A DNA stretch of 64,000 nt from Gnetum montanum. Its lineage: Eukaryota; Streptophyta; Gnetopsida; Gnetales; Gnetaceae. Shown piece after piece: positions 33,417-45,093 of the stretch (the first letter of the stretch is position 1; every line of letters starts with the position of its first letter). The position numbers were made by a program, and so were the translations under genes. The stretch is from positions 1 to 64,000 of the forward strand of contig MNCI01034097.1 in the NCBI GenBank assembly GCA_015680685.1, read 5' to 3'. Below the pieces are notes generated by a model. It made no database searches, was not told where the DNA came from, and saw only the letters and a list, made by a program, of their open reading frames with translations.

Positions 33417-36400
33417 ATGAATACAATGGCACGTAGGAGTGAATGGAGACACCAAGGCCTTGCAAATGTGGATGAAGGGGAGCACACCTTGCGAAATCTC
33501 CCTAGAGCACACATTGAAGAACAACATTAGGCACCATCTACCTAGTAAGTTGCTATGCTACATTTTTTTATGTTGTGCATTTTTTTTGCACTATGATAGT
33601 TTATTGAGTGGGACTACTATCACCACTATCTCTGTTGTGGTCACCATGCCCTGGTTGCCGTAGCTACTACAGCTCCTACACCGTGGCCACTGCCACTATG
33701 GTTGTGGTTGCCTCCACAACCACTACACTGTGGCTGTTGCTACTACTATTGTGGTTGTTGCCATGGCTGTTACACCATGGCCATGGCAACTAGTATTGTG
33801 GTTGGGGGCGATGCACCATTTTTTTTCAACTTACAAGTTGAGGGTTTGATGTGTCCTGGGCAACGTAGCGTGCATGGGGAGGGGTTTTCTTTTATTTCTT
33901 TTGTGCAACTAGTATTACAAGCTTGCATGATAGATTTTTTATGTTCCACAGGGTGGAATAGGACAAGGGCATGTTTTCTCTTAGGCTGTGTTGTCCCTAT
34001 AACCGATAGGCTAGAAATGTTTGCTGGCTTGCATTGTTACGCTTTCTATGAGCATGACACTTGCTACACTACACGGGGTGTAGCTGCTACACTATGCACA
34101 GGGCATAGCCCCTACATTTCACTAGAACGTAGCTACTACACTACACACAAGATCTATGTTGCATAGGACATATGCACTACACTGCCCATGGGGTTTAAAT
34201 GCTATGCTACATGGGACGCTATAGTTGCTACGCGACCTAAAAAGTCATAGGGATGGAACAAATACTTACTTAAAAAACAATTTTGGTTTGATTGATAGTC
34301 TTACAATTATGATCTCCCATACTTAGAAAATTTTTATAAAAGGGGTTTCTACACTGTATAATAGTGTAATTGACACTTAGAGAAATTTTTCAAAAATTCT
34401 TTCTTTTAAAAAGTGCCTTTATGGTGAACTAATAATTTCTCTATGCAATGTAAGGTTATGTTAAAGCCAATCCTAATCATGGTTGAGTTAGTAGGGATCC
34501 TATGCTGCCTAAGTGCCCCTATGCCTAATGTCCCCCCACCACATGCATGAGTAGGTAAATAGGTGATCTAGTTCTAGGAAGGTGGGTGGGAATTCTTAGA
34601 ATTCCTACTTCATTACTTCAGTGTAATGGTATGGTCACACTTCTTAGCTAAGACAACAGGCATTCTGGTTGAAACATTATTGCTTGGGGCAAATTGAGGC
34701 ATCCTGAGACTCATGATAGATGGATCCACTAAAGGGGAAGGGGCAAGGGGCTCAAGTAAATGTCCAAAAGGCTTAAGACTTTTATCTTGGATTTGGATGA
34801 TGCCTAAGTTTAAATGCTACCACAAATATAACACCTTTTTCATTGCTCATCATATGGGCACATTCTTTCAAAATTCCCTTGGAATCATCTATTGTCCTAG
34901 TGGGTGAGTTCTATTAAGATAACTAGACATTTTTTTTATCTTGTATAATTTGGAATGCTCATCAGGTTCCATCGATTGTCAAATTTTTGATCGACAAGGA
35001 CGGTCTCCATGATAAAGAGGGGGCATTAGCCTTGGCTCAAACGGCTCTACAAGAGTTCTCCTCTATTGAGAATGTGCATGCGGGTGTTATAGAGAAACTT
35101 GGAACTGATTTTAGAACCTATCCAACCAAGTATTCTAAATTTTATATAAAGTGTAAGGAGCTTGGGTGGTTGGATGGTGAATGGACATCTCGTTGATTAT
35201 CCATCGTCAAAGAAGTACTAGTGCAGATCCCCTCATTCCCCACACCATTCACACCAAGTGAGTTATACCATGCATTTTTTTGTGTATTATTGATTGTGTT
35301 TTATATATATATATATATTTGTGGCTGATTTCACCCTTGGTTACTATAGTGGTGGCCAAATCTAAAGAGGTTACAGTAATCTCCTCTGGATGTAATGAGG
35401 CAAACCTCCTCTTTAAGTATGACGATGTTGATGAGTCACAGCGTTGGCTATGCAATGAGGCCATAGAAACCATTGTGAAAAGGGTTCAAGAGGTAGGGCT
35501 CATGGACCTCTTTTTAGCCATAAACCCAATCATTCTAGCTATGGAAATGGTGGCCCTTGTCGATTCCTTCATAGAAGATGTCGATCACTTTTGTACATGA
35601 GTTCATAATGTGCAAGTGGTATTTGAGATCATCGATAGCCTCTTTTTATATATCTTCAGTGTCCCTTCCAATGGTTTACCTATGGGAGAAAAGATGGGCA
35701 AGGATGTAAACTATTAAGGATACATAGAAGAATGGCTAGGGACTTACAAGGATTGCAAGGGAATCTATATGAAAAAGGTTAAGTTGGAGGTAGCCCAAGA
35801 CATTTACCCTATTTTTTAGGCTTGTGCTTTTCCCAAGTTGATCTCCCAAGGGAAAATTCTTGGGGTAGAGCTAGCCTAGATTATGAGGGATGTAATGAAA
35901 TATGGGACACATTATAACTGGGCTAAGTATCTTGCAGAAGGCTTGCAGGCCAAAATGGTTAGGCTTTGCAACAAACTTGATAAACATTTCCATGTGCACT
36001 TTGCCTTTTCCATAGCTTGTTTACAGAGGCTGGTAGAATTTTTGATGGTTCAAGAGAATGGGATCTAGGTGCTACAAGATTGTATGTAGATATCCAAACC
36101 ATGGATTTTCCACGTGTTTTGCACACCAGATCTCAAGATCCTCCGAAAGCCATCGGGGAGTCTTTTTTAATGATGATGAAGGATCAGGAAAGATCATCAT
36201 TTCATGTGCATGACAGCTTCAAGGAGGCTCCCACCCCCAATATGGGCAATGCAGTGAGGGGAGCACACCTTATTGTAGAAACAATAAAGTCAAAATTGCA
36301 GATTAGGAAGTCTTGTCCTGTAGAGGAGCCTTCATGTGTGACTGAAGGAAGGGGCAAAAGGATACAGATCAAAGTTTGCACTGTGTAGTCTGAGTTTGTT

Positions 36401-38099
36401 GGTGAGTTTTACATAGCTATCTTACTTGTTTCTTCTCTCTTTCTTCTTTTTATTTGTTATTTTTTTATGTGTATATGTCAGACTAGTACCCTAACTTTGG
36501 CTTATTCTTGATAGATGAGGAAGAAGTCTCTGCTCCTGAAGAGGAGGCCCTACTATAGAGGAAGAGGAGGCCCTTCCTATAGAGGAGGAGGCCCCTACTA
36601 TAGAGGAGGAGGATCTTGCTATAAAGGAGCCTTTTATAGATTGTGTCCCATAACCTAAGGGGCATATGATAGTTGAGGATGCCATTGCACTCTTAAGGAA
36701 GTTTGAGGAAGAAGGGCTACATTTTGAGGCCAGTGAGTTTGATGATTTGTTTGAAAGTGTGCTGATGGGTGATCCCCCCACTCTCACCCTTGAGGGTTTG
36801 ATGGGTAGGATCTTTGCACTATCATTTATGTTACTTCTTATTTCCATTCCCTCTTCACCATGCTAATGTGCTTTATTGCATAGCAGGTAGTCCTTCTACT
36901 AAAGGCCCCAACTCTTCATCTACTTTCAACCTAGAGCCATGGGTGGAAACTCCAGATAAGTTTTCCTTTATGGAAGGTGTGGTAGACAATATGATTGACT
37001 GCTTAAAGTAAGTTGACATCAAGATAGGTGTGTTTGTGCTATGTCATTTTCTTTTTTATGTTATTTTGTTTTTGCCATCATCTCATGACTAACGCTTTCT
37101 TGTGTTTGGTACAACAACTTCCTAACTGAAATGGAACCCAAAATAGGTAGTTAAAGTTGACTCTATGCATGAACTCCCTTCAGAGGTCATGAAGGTGCCT
37201 CATCATGTATATGATAAGGCTAACAAATGTGCATTATAGTTGACACGATCACTCTGGAAGTGTAGCCGTGTCAATGAAGACCTCTGGAAATGAGTCCAAA
37301 AACTTGAAAAGGAAAAAGCTAGTTAAGTAGTTGAGCTAGAAGATTTGCAATCAGGAAATGAATTCCTAATGGCTTGTGATAATTCTGATGGTAGTTGGCA
37401 TATGGCCATAATTGATTATGCCAGATATTGGTAGGTTATATGAGGAAAAAATGAGGCCACCCTTGAAGTAATTGGATAGCATCTACAAATGGATCTCTTG
37501 GCCTAGAAAAATCAAGATTGGAAAGATTATAGTGCCAAGGTGTATGAGTGGGGGTAGGCACAAAATAATCAAAAACATATGTATGAAATTGAGCATGTTG
37601 TTTACCGACAAAAGTACCGAGATGCATCTATAGAATGGCATGGTCGTGAGCTATTCCTTAATGCAATTGGTGCTACCCAGGCCTATGATAAATTTGCAAA
37701 GCATTTAGTGGTTAGTGACTCTCCTGAGAGAGAAATGACCCTGCCTTCTAGGGAGGCCACCACTACCACCTTTTCCCTGGGGCGACCCACATGGATGGTT
37801 GTGGAGAGAGGAAAGATTTTAGTACATGTTGATTTAGGAGAAAAATACTAGGCCAATTTGAGTGAGAAAGAAATTTTCCAGCACTTGGCATCTGGCCTTG
37901 ACAAGATACCACTAGACATGGATGTGGGCCTATCCTAGGTTAGCCTAGTTTTACTTTATTGAGGTATATTTCATAATAGCCTCATACATTGCCTTGTTTG
38001 CTCATCAGTTCATTATTTTGTTCTTGGTTCATGCAAGAGCTAGACAAGGATGTAGGACCTACCGAGGTAGTAGATAAAGATGCAAGAAAAGATCCATAG
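33417..38099 (+). pseudogene. spliced antisense gene inside element D, product unknown
   Basis: Exons by splice sites and coding: 33417-33544 (MNTMARRSEWRHQGL..., donor GTAAGT), about 34660-34903, 34966-35257, 35350-36401, 36515-36804, 36897-37007, 37147-37938 and about 38038-38099 (ends DARKDP, TAG). Most donors are GTGAGT or GTAAGT and the introns are T-rich. Exon joins 3/4, 4/5 and 5/6 keep reading phase; 2/3 and 6/7 need a frameshift. In total about 990 codons, with stops that fit CAG/CAA/CGA/TGG decay. Exon 4 has a helical region (RWLCNEAIETIVKRVQEVGL, NWAKYLAEGLQAKMVRLCNK, FSIACLQRLVEFL). Exon 5 has acidic IEEE repeats. Exon 7 is coiled coil, then GRPTWMVVERGKILVHVDLG. Intron 1 (1.1 kb) holds GTGGTTG-type and CTACACTACAC repeats. 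I do not recognise the protein. Antisense ORFs are known in some Tat elements (for example Grande), usually near the 3' end. Confidence 0.6.
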
Positions 38100-38277
38100 C
38101 CTATTGATTGATTTTTTTTTGAAATAGAACCCCTATGATTGGGCGATGTTGTAACTCTAAATATAGACACAATTTTGAACTATGTATTTGTAGCTTAATG
38201 AAAAGTAAGGTACTTGTTTTATTTGCTTTGCCTAATATTTTTGTTTATGTATTCGGGCCACTTGTAGGACCCATTTT

Positions 38278-38606
38278 CTAGTTTAAGACTATCCTGGGCC
38301 ATAGCTAGTTTAGGGCCATCTCAGGTCATAAATAGTTTAAGGCCGTTCCAGGCCATGGCTAGTTTAGGGCCATTTTGGGTCATAGCTAGTTTAAGGCCAT
38401 TTCAGACCATACGATAGTTTAAGGCCATTTTGGGCCATGGCTAATTTAAGTCCTTTTTAGGCTATATGATAGTTTAAGGCCATTTTGGGCCATACAATAA
38501 TCTAATCTCAGAGAATGGGTTGCTAGTTTTAGGCCTTGGGAGGCCGTGCGATAGTTTAAGGCCATTCTGGGACATAGCTAGTTTAGGGCCATTTTGTGCC
38601 ATATGA
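38278..38606. repeat. tandem repeat array 3 of element D
   Basis: Eleven copies of 26-29 bases, consensus close to CTAGTTTAAGGCCATTTTGG then GCCATAG. It starts about 180 bases after the antisense gene's stop and reaches toward the protease frame. The same core is found in the other two arrays. Confidence 0.9.
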
Positions 38607-38719
38607 TATAACTAATGTGAATGGTAAACACAATGCAAAATTGAAACTGTATAGACAAAAACATTAAAGATTCAAGATTTACTGGAGTAGAGTAGGGGTA
38701 TGCCCTAATCATGCAACTA

Positions 38720-39460
38720 TTTCCTAACCCAATGTGGGTTAGGAAAGGTGTATGGCCAGGAAGATTTAAGGTGATATTCCTCAAGGCTATCCTCTACCAT
38801 TAAAAAAGGAAACTCTACCCACATGTTTTTTTCATTCAGGTTGTTATTGTTGTCTGCCTCATTTGCCAAACATTGGGCTTCAGCATGGATAGGTGACACG
38901 TCTTTTGAGATTTCTATCTTTGCTCTATGTTTATGTTATTTATGGCCTAAGGGGCTACACCATCTCCAAAGATCACCACCTCTCTACCTACATAGGGTAG
39001 GTGAATTTCCTGGTGTATCGATGAAGAGACAACCCTTATTTGGGCTAACCAAGATCTTCCCAAGATCAAATTAAACTCGGGCATTTCTTCTATTATGATA
39101 AATTCTGCACTAGTGGGGAATTGATCCCTTGACACAAAATTGATAGTGATGGTCCCCTTGATCAAAACATATGCCCTATTGAAGGAATTCAATCAAGAGG
39201 TTGTTGAGGGATTAATTTGGTCCACCAGGCCCAGCTTGTCAACAACAGGAAATGGAATTACGTTGTTTATTGCTCGATCATCCACATGGATCCTTCAAAT
39301 CTTGTATTAGCCTACATGAATGATTATAAACATAGGGGCAGTCATCACTTGCCCATTTTAAAGATTAGCTTTAATAGCTTCATCATGAAAAGTAAAACGG
39401 GTTTATTGTGACCTTTTAGCTATAAGTGGAAGCATAATGGCATGATTGGCTTCTTCCTCT
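38720..39460 (-). pseudogene. aspartic protease of element D
   Basis: The active-site region reads HVDDRAINNVIPFPVVDKLG. It follows a PxF-type strand and precedes the second half, SAEFIIIEEMPEFNLILGRS and WLAQIRVVSSSIHQEIHLP (open frame 38947-39192). 'LGR.W' and 'S..HQ' are hallmark protease motifs of Tat. Gly of the D-x-G triad appears as Arg, which would abolish cleavage. Downstream of it pol sequence continues to about 38720, then the frame is interrupted by the tandem array and antisense unit before RT. Confidence 0.75.
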
Positions 39461-39705
39461 ATTGGCATTTCTTCCTTGATAAGAATATATTCTAACATGT
39501 GGATCAAAGCTTTGCAATGCACCATGAAATTTATTATTAGATCATAAAAGCTTAAATTTGTGTTTTTCTATTTTAAAGATTGTTTAACTTATGTAAGGGC
39601 ATCTAGAAAATCCTGTCCAATGTCTGGTAGTTTTAGGGTTTTTACTTCCTCCATATTCCCTAAAAGATGAAGAGATGAATTATCTTTTGGTTGAACAGTA
39701 GGCCT

Positions 39706-41997
39706 CTAAGCCTCAATAGTTTCTTGTTGTGAACATGTTTTTGTTTTATCTTTAGCTTGTGAGGCCATGGGAATCATTGATAAAGGGGTGGACTTAGGAG
39801 GGCTTAGTGCAGTACGTTCCCTAGTCATTTTATCAACTAAGTGCTCATCATGTTTTCTCAGGTGAGAAGGTTGTGACACAGTTCTGACCATTGGACTCTG
39901 AGCAGGTGGTGAATGTGTATGCTTTGGCAGCCTTATAACGAAGGATGCCTGTGTTGTTGTGGCAGTGCATTGAGGGACCTTCACTACAAAAGGGGTAATA
40001 GGCCCTTGTGATGGTGTCTTAATGATGAAAGGGGATTGTGGCCGATGTGTCATTAAAGCTTCAACCACCTGAGAAGGCGCATAGATCACAAATGGCTCAT
40101 GTGTAGACTCTATACTATCATCAATGCTAATAGTGTTGATAGTATAGCTTACGCTATTGGCATTTAATGGGTCTTTGTAAACATTCATTACCACAATGGC
40201 CTTTCCCTTTTCTTTCTCTTTCTTTACATCTGCATTTTTGTAAGTTACATAGGCTAGGTTTTTACTTGATTTTGCTACATCTTGTATACTTTTTGTTTGC
40301 ACAAAATCCTAACTAAGGGAAAATGGTGCCAAGTAATATAACTTAGATTTAATGAAATAATTTATAGCACCTTTAAAAATAGCAAGTAAATGTGATTTAG
40401 CAATTGGTTCATTGATTTCATTCAAAGCTACACTCTAGCATTGTATAAATTTTTGAACGAGTTTAATGGTCCTTGCTTAACATTCATACGTTGATCCAAG
40501 GTAACTTTTGGCTTCAAGTTATACTTGAAGCAAGTCAAAAATTGGCTCAAAAATTCTTCTAATGTTGAAATAGACATGAGAGGAAGCACGCAATACCAAT
40601 CCAAAGCCTTACTAGTCAATGACATGGCAAAAACATGAATAATGGCATGCGGCCATGGTTGTAATAATGACTCAAACCTGAAAGTAATGAGATGGATGTT
40701 TGGATCACCCTCTCCATTATACTTTGCAAACTAGGGAAGTTGTACCCTAGGAGGTAATGTAAGTGAAGGAACAACTGCGCTAACTAGGTCATCATAATAA
40801 AAATCCATTACTAGGAATTTTTCAAAACGAGCAGCTTTGAGCCACTTAGCTTCATCAGTGAGGGTCTAAATAAGTTGAAAGGATTGGTCCAGACTTGGGG
40901 GTTTTACATAAATTGAACTATTGGTGGCATCACTCAAGAAGTAATCATTGGTGGTGCCATTGGTGGAGCTATGAGTCACAATGGGGGAGCAATTAGAGCA
41001 ACTCCCATTGGTGGCGCTGCTTGAGCTACCCACAACCCTATGGGTGGTGCCACTAGAGCAACCACCATTTGTGGTGCAATGGGTATGGTCACCTACCCCA
41101 TTGCTGGAGTAGCCCATAGCCCCATGGTTGGCTATGCCATATGTGAATCCTAATATGTTTTTGGTTGCACATACTGTGGTGTCTATGATATTTGGATAGT
41201 GGGGAACGACATTGTTGTCCACCACGTGGTTGAGGTTGGGACTACTAATGGTAGTGGAATTAGCATAAGGAGATAATGGAAGTAGGACCCATTTGTAGTT
41301 GTGTCATAGACATGGTATGTACATATGGTAATGTAGGCATCATAGATGTTGGTTGTGAAAACCGGATAGGTTGTGATGGAATACTAAAGGGAAAGGAGGC
41401 CGAAGGCCCTACATGCTATTGGGTTGATAACATATGATGACTACATACTACCATAGAAGATTTAGGTTGTGGAAATATTGTAGCTATTGCCAAAGAGGTA
41501 GAGGACTATAACTAGTGTGGAAGGAACACACAAATGGATTGAGAAGCTATGGAATAGATTGGACCACCACCTTTAGAGTAGGATTCAAATTCCTCTTGCC
41601 CATTGTGGAGGGGCTCCTCATAATGAGACATTGTATCTCATTCCCTTGACCCACCCAATCACATACATTGGTGAAAAAGACATTGGCATGTTTTGGTGAG
41701 TAGAATAATGGTATTAGGAGTAGGAAGGAAATCCCTTCCATTCTGATGGATGGTTTCAAAGTTACACTTTTCTTTGGACTTATGATAATCCAATAGGAAG
41801 CTTGCTTGAATCTTTGCACATAGAAAGTTATACCACTCCTCATCATGAGCTATGGATTCATGCAATTGGTGTTGTAGTTGAAGAGACTATCATGGTATCT
41901 ACACTGGGCTAAATGGTTGCTTAGGATCTATCACATGTTGCAAAAGATGAGCTATTTCCAAGCTCAAAGTGGCAGCTGAGGTACTAGGTGGGTTCAT
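39706..41997 (-). pseudogene. gag: gag of element D
   Basis: The start is the ATG of MNPPSTSAATLSLEIAHLLQ, the first good one after the primer site (500-base leader). The N-terminal part is helical (ESIAHDEEWYNFLCAKIQAS). A Ser/Gly/Asn/His-rich region follows (about 40.9-41.2 kb), then the conserved core QLPxFAKYNGEGDPNIHLITF, MSLTSKALDWYCVLPLMS and STLEEFLSQFLTCFKYNLKP, which is clear Retrotrans_gag. The C-terminal part (open 39706-40302) is Lys-rich, then Pro/Ser/Thr-rich with repeats of SPFIIKTPSQGP / TPFVVKVPQ. Breaks: stops near 40.31, 40.43, 40.73 and 40.86 kb and frameshifts near 41.55 and 41.66 kb. Confidence 0.8.
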
Positions 41998-42477
41998 TTT
42001 CACTATATTAATAAGGATGTGAGAAGCAAAGAAACTTATAAGAAATCATAAAATAATAAATTTTGAACTAAAATTCCTAAGTAGGTAAACTACATAGAAA
42101 ACAAGCTAAAATGATGAAGTTTGAAAATGCTGAAAAATTAGGTGATTTGTGTTTCTATGCTTGCTACTCTAAATAGGACTACTCACTATGCTAAGTGAGA
42201 TTGCTATGCTGGTAAAGTTATTATGCCACACAAGTTACGCTACATAGAACATAGAAATTTTGATGTAGTACATAGTTTTGGGCCTTTTTTCCTACCGGGT
42301 TCTAGTGGAATTGTCAACGAGGACCAATTTGCATCAACGAACACGTAGACCACTCCTGTGCTGGCCTAAGAGCCAACTACTATCGTAGCAAGTCCAAAGG
42401 GGCATTATGTATAATCTAGCTTGTTGCTAATTATGAGGGTGTAGAAAGCATGTAGGACTACCCATAGCACATAGAAT
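41998..42477 (-). other. 5' leader of element D
   Basis: Non-coding sequence between the primer site and gag start. Short TGCTACxx motifs recall the LTR subrepeats. I see no frame longer than chance. Confidence 0.5.
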
Positions 42478-42505
42478 GGAGGTTCAAGCCCTCCTTCTAG
42501 CACCA
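42478..42505 (-). other. primer-binding site of element D, extended over a tRNA T arm
   Basis: The minus strand reads TGGTGCTAGAAGGAGGGCTTGAACC, five bases from the LTR end. On the + strand this is a tRNA 3' end: T stem GGAGG, loop TTCAAGC, stem CCTCC, acceptor TTCTAGC, A, CCA. The match covers the T arm as well as the usual 18 bases. The tRNA is not initiator Met, and I cannot name it. Element C has a variant of the same site. Confidence 0.8.
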
Positions 42506-42510
42506 AAAAC

Positions 42511-44520
42511 TGTAGCGCCTGAAAACGTTGATGGCTGGAACATTGAGCGGTTGTGAGACGTACAGCCTAACCCCAAGTCCATGGAAGGATAATGCTAGAT
42601 AAAAATAGAAATTGGGCACCCTAAATGGTCTTGTTGATTGGACAAGGACTTAGGTGGTGTTCAATAATCATTTGCGAATAGTGTTTTTAGAGCATCATGC
42701 GTGGAAGTTAGAACGAACAAGAATGCAACACTCATAATAGTAGAAGCATATTGACATACATGCCTTAATGCATAATGACAATAAAATAAAAAAGTACATA
42801 ACAATTGAAAATATGTGCTATAGAAAAAAAATGGGAGTTTGAGTGAGTAAATGCACCACCCCAAGATTGGAGGATGTGACATTGTATTGAATGATGTGTA
42901 CAACTAGCACAGACATAGCTGGGTAGCAAGGCAATATGGTCATAGTTTCTAGGATGCTATGGACATGGTAGTGATAGGCATAAAGGAGTTGATGCTCACT
43001 GGACTAAGAGTTTCTACACTATGGGTGTGTAGGTGTCACACTCAAGTGCAAGAGTGGAATGGTGATTTGGAAGGCTATAATGTTTGGATTTTCCACTCAT
43101 CAACCCTTTGCTTACCAATCTTCTGGTAAAGCTAACTACAAAAAAGCCAACCCTTAAAAGGCTTATCACTAAGGTATTTATAGAGCTAGGGTTGGGGAGG
43201 AGATGTGGTTTGGATGCTAGGTTTCCTGGGTTCCACATAGCACGAATGTGAAGGTGTCACACTGATGTGCTATGCTATGGTGTAGTGCTACCCTAGATAG
43301 GACAAGAACAGGAACCAAAAATCTACCAAACTGTAACCATATTTCCTAGACTACATGTGCAAAAATCTGAAGAAATATCATGTTTTTTCTATAAAAAAAT
43401 GCCTAGAATAAATGAAAATTAGAGCCTATGCTCTAGAACTATATCTTCCCTCCACTTCTAAGGAGGGTCAAGCATAGGGAAAACTTTGGGGATCAATAAG
43501 GGGTGCAGAAAACAAAGCAAACTATTGATCTTGGTTGTAGGAGAGTCGTCAAAGTAGGAATTAAGGTCGATGATGAGCTCTGGAACTCTTGGAAGGCATT
43601 TGGCAAATTTTTTCAAGTGTTACACTATCTACGCTGCCTAGTGTAATGAAGCATAGGGTCAACACCTAGAAAAAATTGGTAGTTTTTGCTTACTACGCTG
43701 TGCTACGATGCATAGTGTAGCACCTATTTTTCAATGAGTTTCATCAAAAATTGAAAACACCACTCTAAGATTCAGTAAGGCAAGAAATTTCAGCAATCAG
43801 CAACTACAATTTTCATGTTAAAAGAGTATGATACCTCTTAATTTCATTCTTGGGACACTTTTAACCCTAACACCTCTCCTATGTTGTGCTACACTGTGTG
43901 CATAGAATCTAATTTTGAACAAAATTTTTACAACTTGCAATGTCTTACCATGGAACCTTGATCATGCTCTAAGGATAAAGTAGGATAGGTAGACTTCGAG
44001 GTTGAAAAATTTCCAAATGCACCTTCTATGTCTATCTCAACACTTGGGAAAGTTTTAGCCCCTCATGGCCTACTATGTTGTCTACGCTATGCAGCGTCAT
44101 GGAGCATAACAGGTCCAAAAAATAGAAAATTTACCAAAATTTTTTGTCCATATTGAACACTTTTGAGAGCCCCTAGCTTGGCATTTGGGTCGACTAGCAA
44201 CTAGGACATATGTCAAGCTGGGCAAGGTAGAAAGTGTAGCAAGCTTGAAGGCCCAAAAGATAGAAAATTTATCGAGTTGTATAGTCCACCCTTTGTGCCT
44301 CTTTTGTGAAAAATAGCATTGGAAATGGGTGCTACACTAATTGTGTTAAAGAGCATAGCAGACAAGCCTAGAAAGAACTTTGTAGATATTAGGACTTCCA
44401 AGGTGTCATGCTATTTGTGCAGCCCTACATGACACCACACTTGGAGAGGTTTCTCCTAGGTTTCAATGCCCAAACAAATCTGATGCTGAGTCATGAGAGC
44501 CCAAAACTGATGGTGTTTCA
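42511..44520 (-). repeat. 5' LTR of element D
   Basis: 2010 bases, the partner of 25430-27460. It is the promoter-bearing LTR in this orientation, with a TATA box (CTATAAATACC, minus strand) near 43170. Over the first ~215 bases identity with the partner is about 84% by eye. Confidence 0.92.
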
Positions 44521-45093
44521 TCCATATTTCTAATCAATAATTCTCTAAGTATCTTGGTAGTCCTCTCCTCCTTAAGTTATTTTGTAAAAAATTAGGTTTT
44601 TTTTTCTTATAGGATAGCTATTTCTCTTTTGCAAGAATCCCAAATACTTCCATGTTGTATAGTTGTCCTTTAATCTTATGTTTAGTCTTTCCATAGTTAG
44701 CAACTTACACTATTGAGCATTGTTGATAATCACCAAAGAGTTATGTGAATTACATATCTACTAGTAGGAAGAAGTTGTATAGTTGTGATATGCCACTTTG
44801 CTTCCATGTAGATCCACCTTCAAATTCTCCATCTCTTCCTTCCATCATAACATCTATGATAGTATCTTTTTTTTGGCCCTACTTCATGGTCATTAACTTT
44901 GTTATTATATCCACATTAGCATTAGCCTATTTGAAGACAAGAGAAGCTAACTTAGTAGTAACAGGAAAACTTGATTACTGGAAAACCAAAAATCCTAGAT
45001 GGAAAAACTTTAATCCTGAATCCCAAGGGCCTCTAAGAAAGAGGATCAAAGGTACCCTAGATGATCTAGTTGATCATCGAGGGACTTAGAGAG
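44521..45093 (-). pseudogene. exon-like sequence between element D and LTR E
   Basis: It continues 24858-25429 across the D insertion. The minus strand reads YGFIDVLNIFEExIMVEHRE over the junction and KKDTIIDVMMEGRDGEFEGG nearer LTR E, with a T-rich intron-like gap between. The + strand is also open (44745-45089), ending KSQ/ESQGPLRKRIKGTLDDL, a reading shared with the matching place beside LTR A. I cannot say which strand was coding. Candidate upstream part of an antisense unit belonging to element C. Confidence 0.35.

Larger units (their letters stand above)
25430..44520 (-). mobile_element. complete Tat-lineage Ty3/gypsy retrotransposon (element D), 19.1 kb
   Basis: Both ends are defined. 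The two LTRs share ends (TGTAGYGCC on the left, TGATGGTGTTTCA on the right), and the element is flanked by an exact five-base duplication TCCAT (25425-25429 and 44521-44525). Transcription runs leftward. The order from the 5' LTR is primer site, gag, protease, an opposite-strand transcription unit, RT, RNase H, second RNase H, integrase, tandem-repeat 3' UTR, polypurine tract and 3' LTR. The second RNase H and the domain order are typical of Tat. The internal region (15 kb) is long because of the antisense unit and repeat arrays. LTR divergence of about 15-20% by eye means an old insertion. Coding frames are broken. Confidence 0.92.

Noticed and set aside
33608-34166. Two overlapping open frames (61 and 154 codons) on the + strand
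   Set aside because: They read through simple GTGG/TTGCTA repeats and the presumed first intron of the antisense gene; no protein-like pattern.
42478-42505. tRNA gene
   Set aside because: Only the T arm and acceptor strand are present, directly beside an LTR; it is a primer-binding site.
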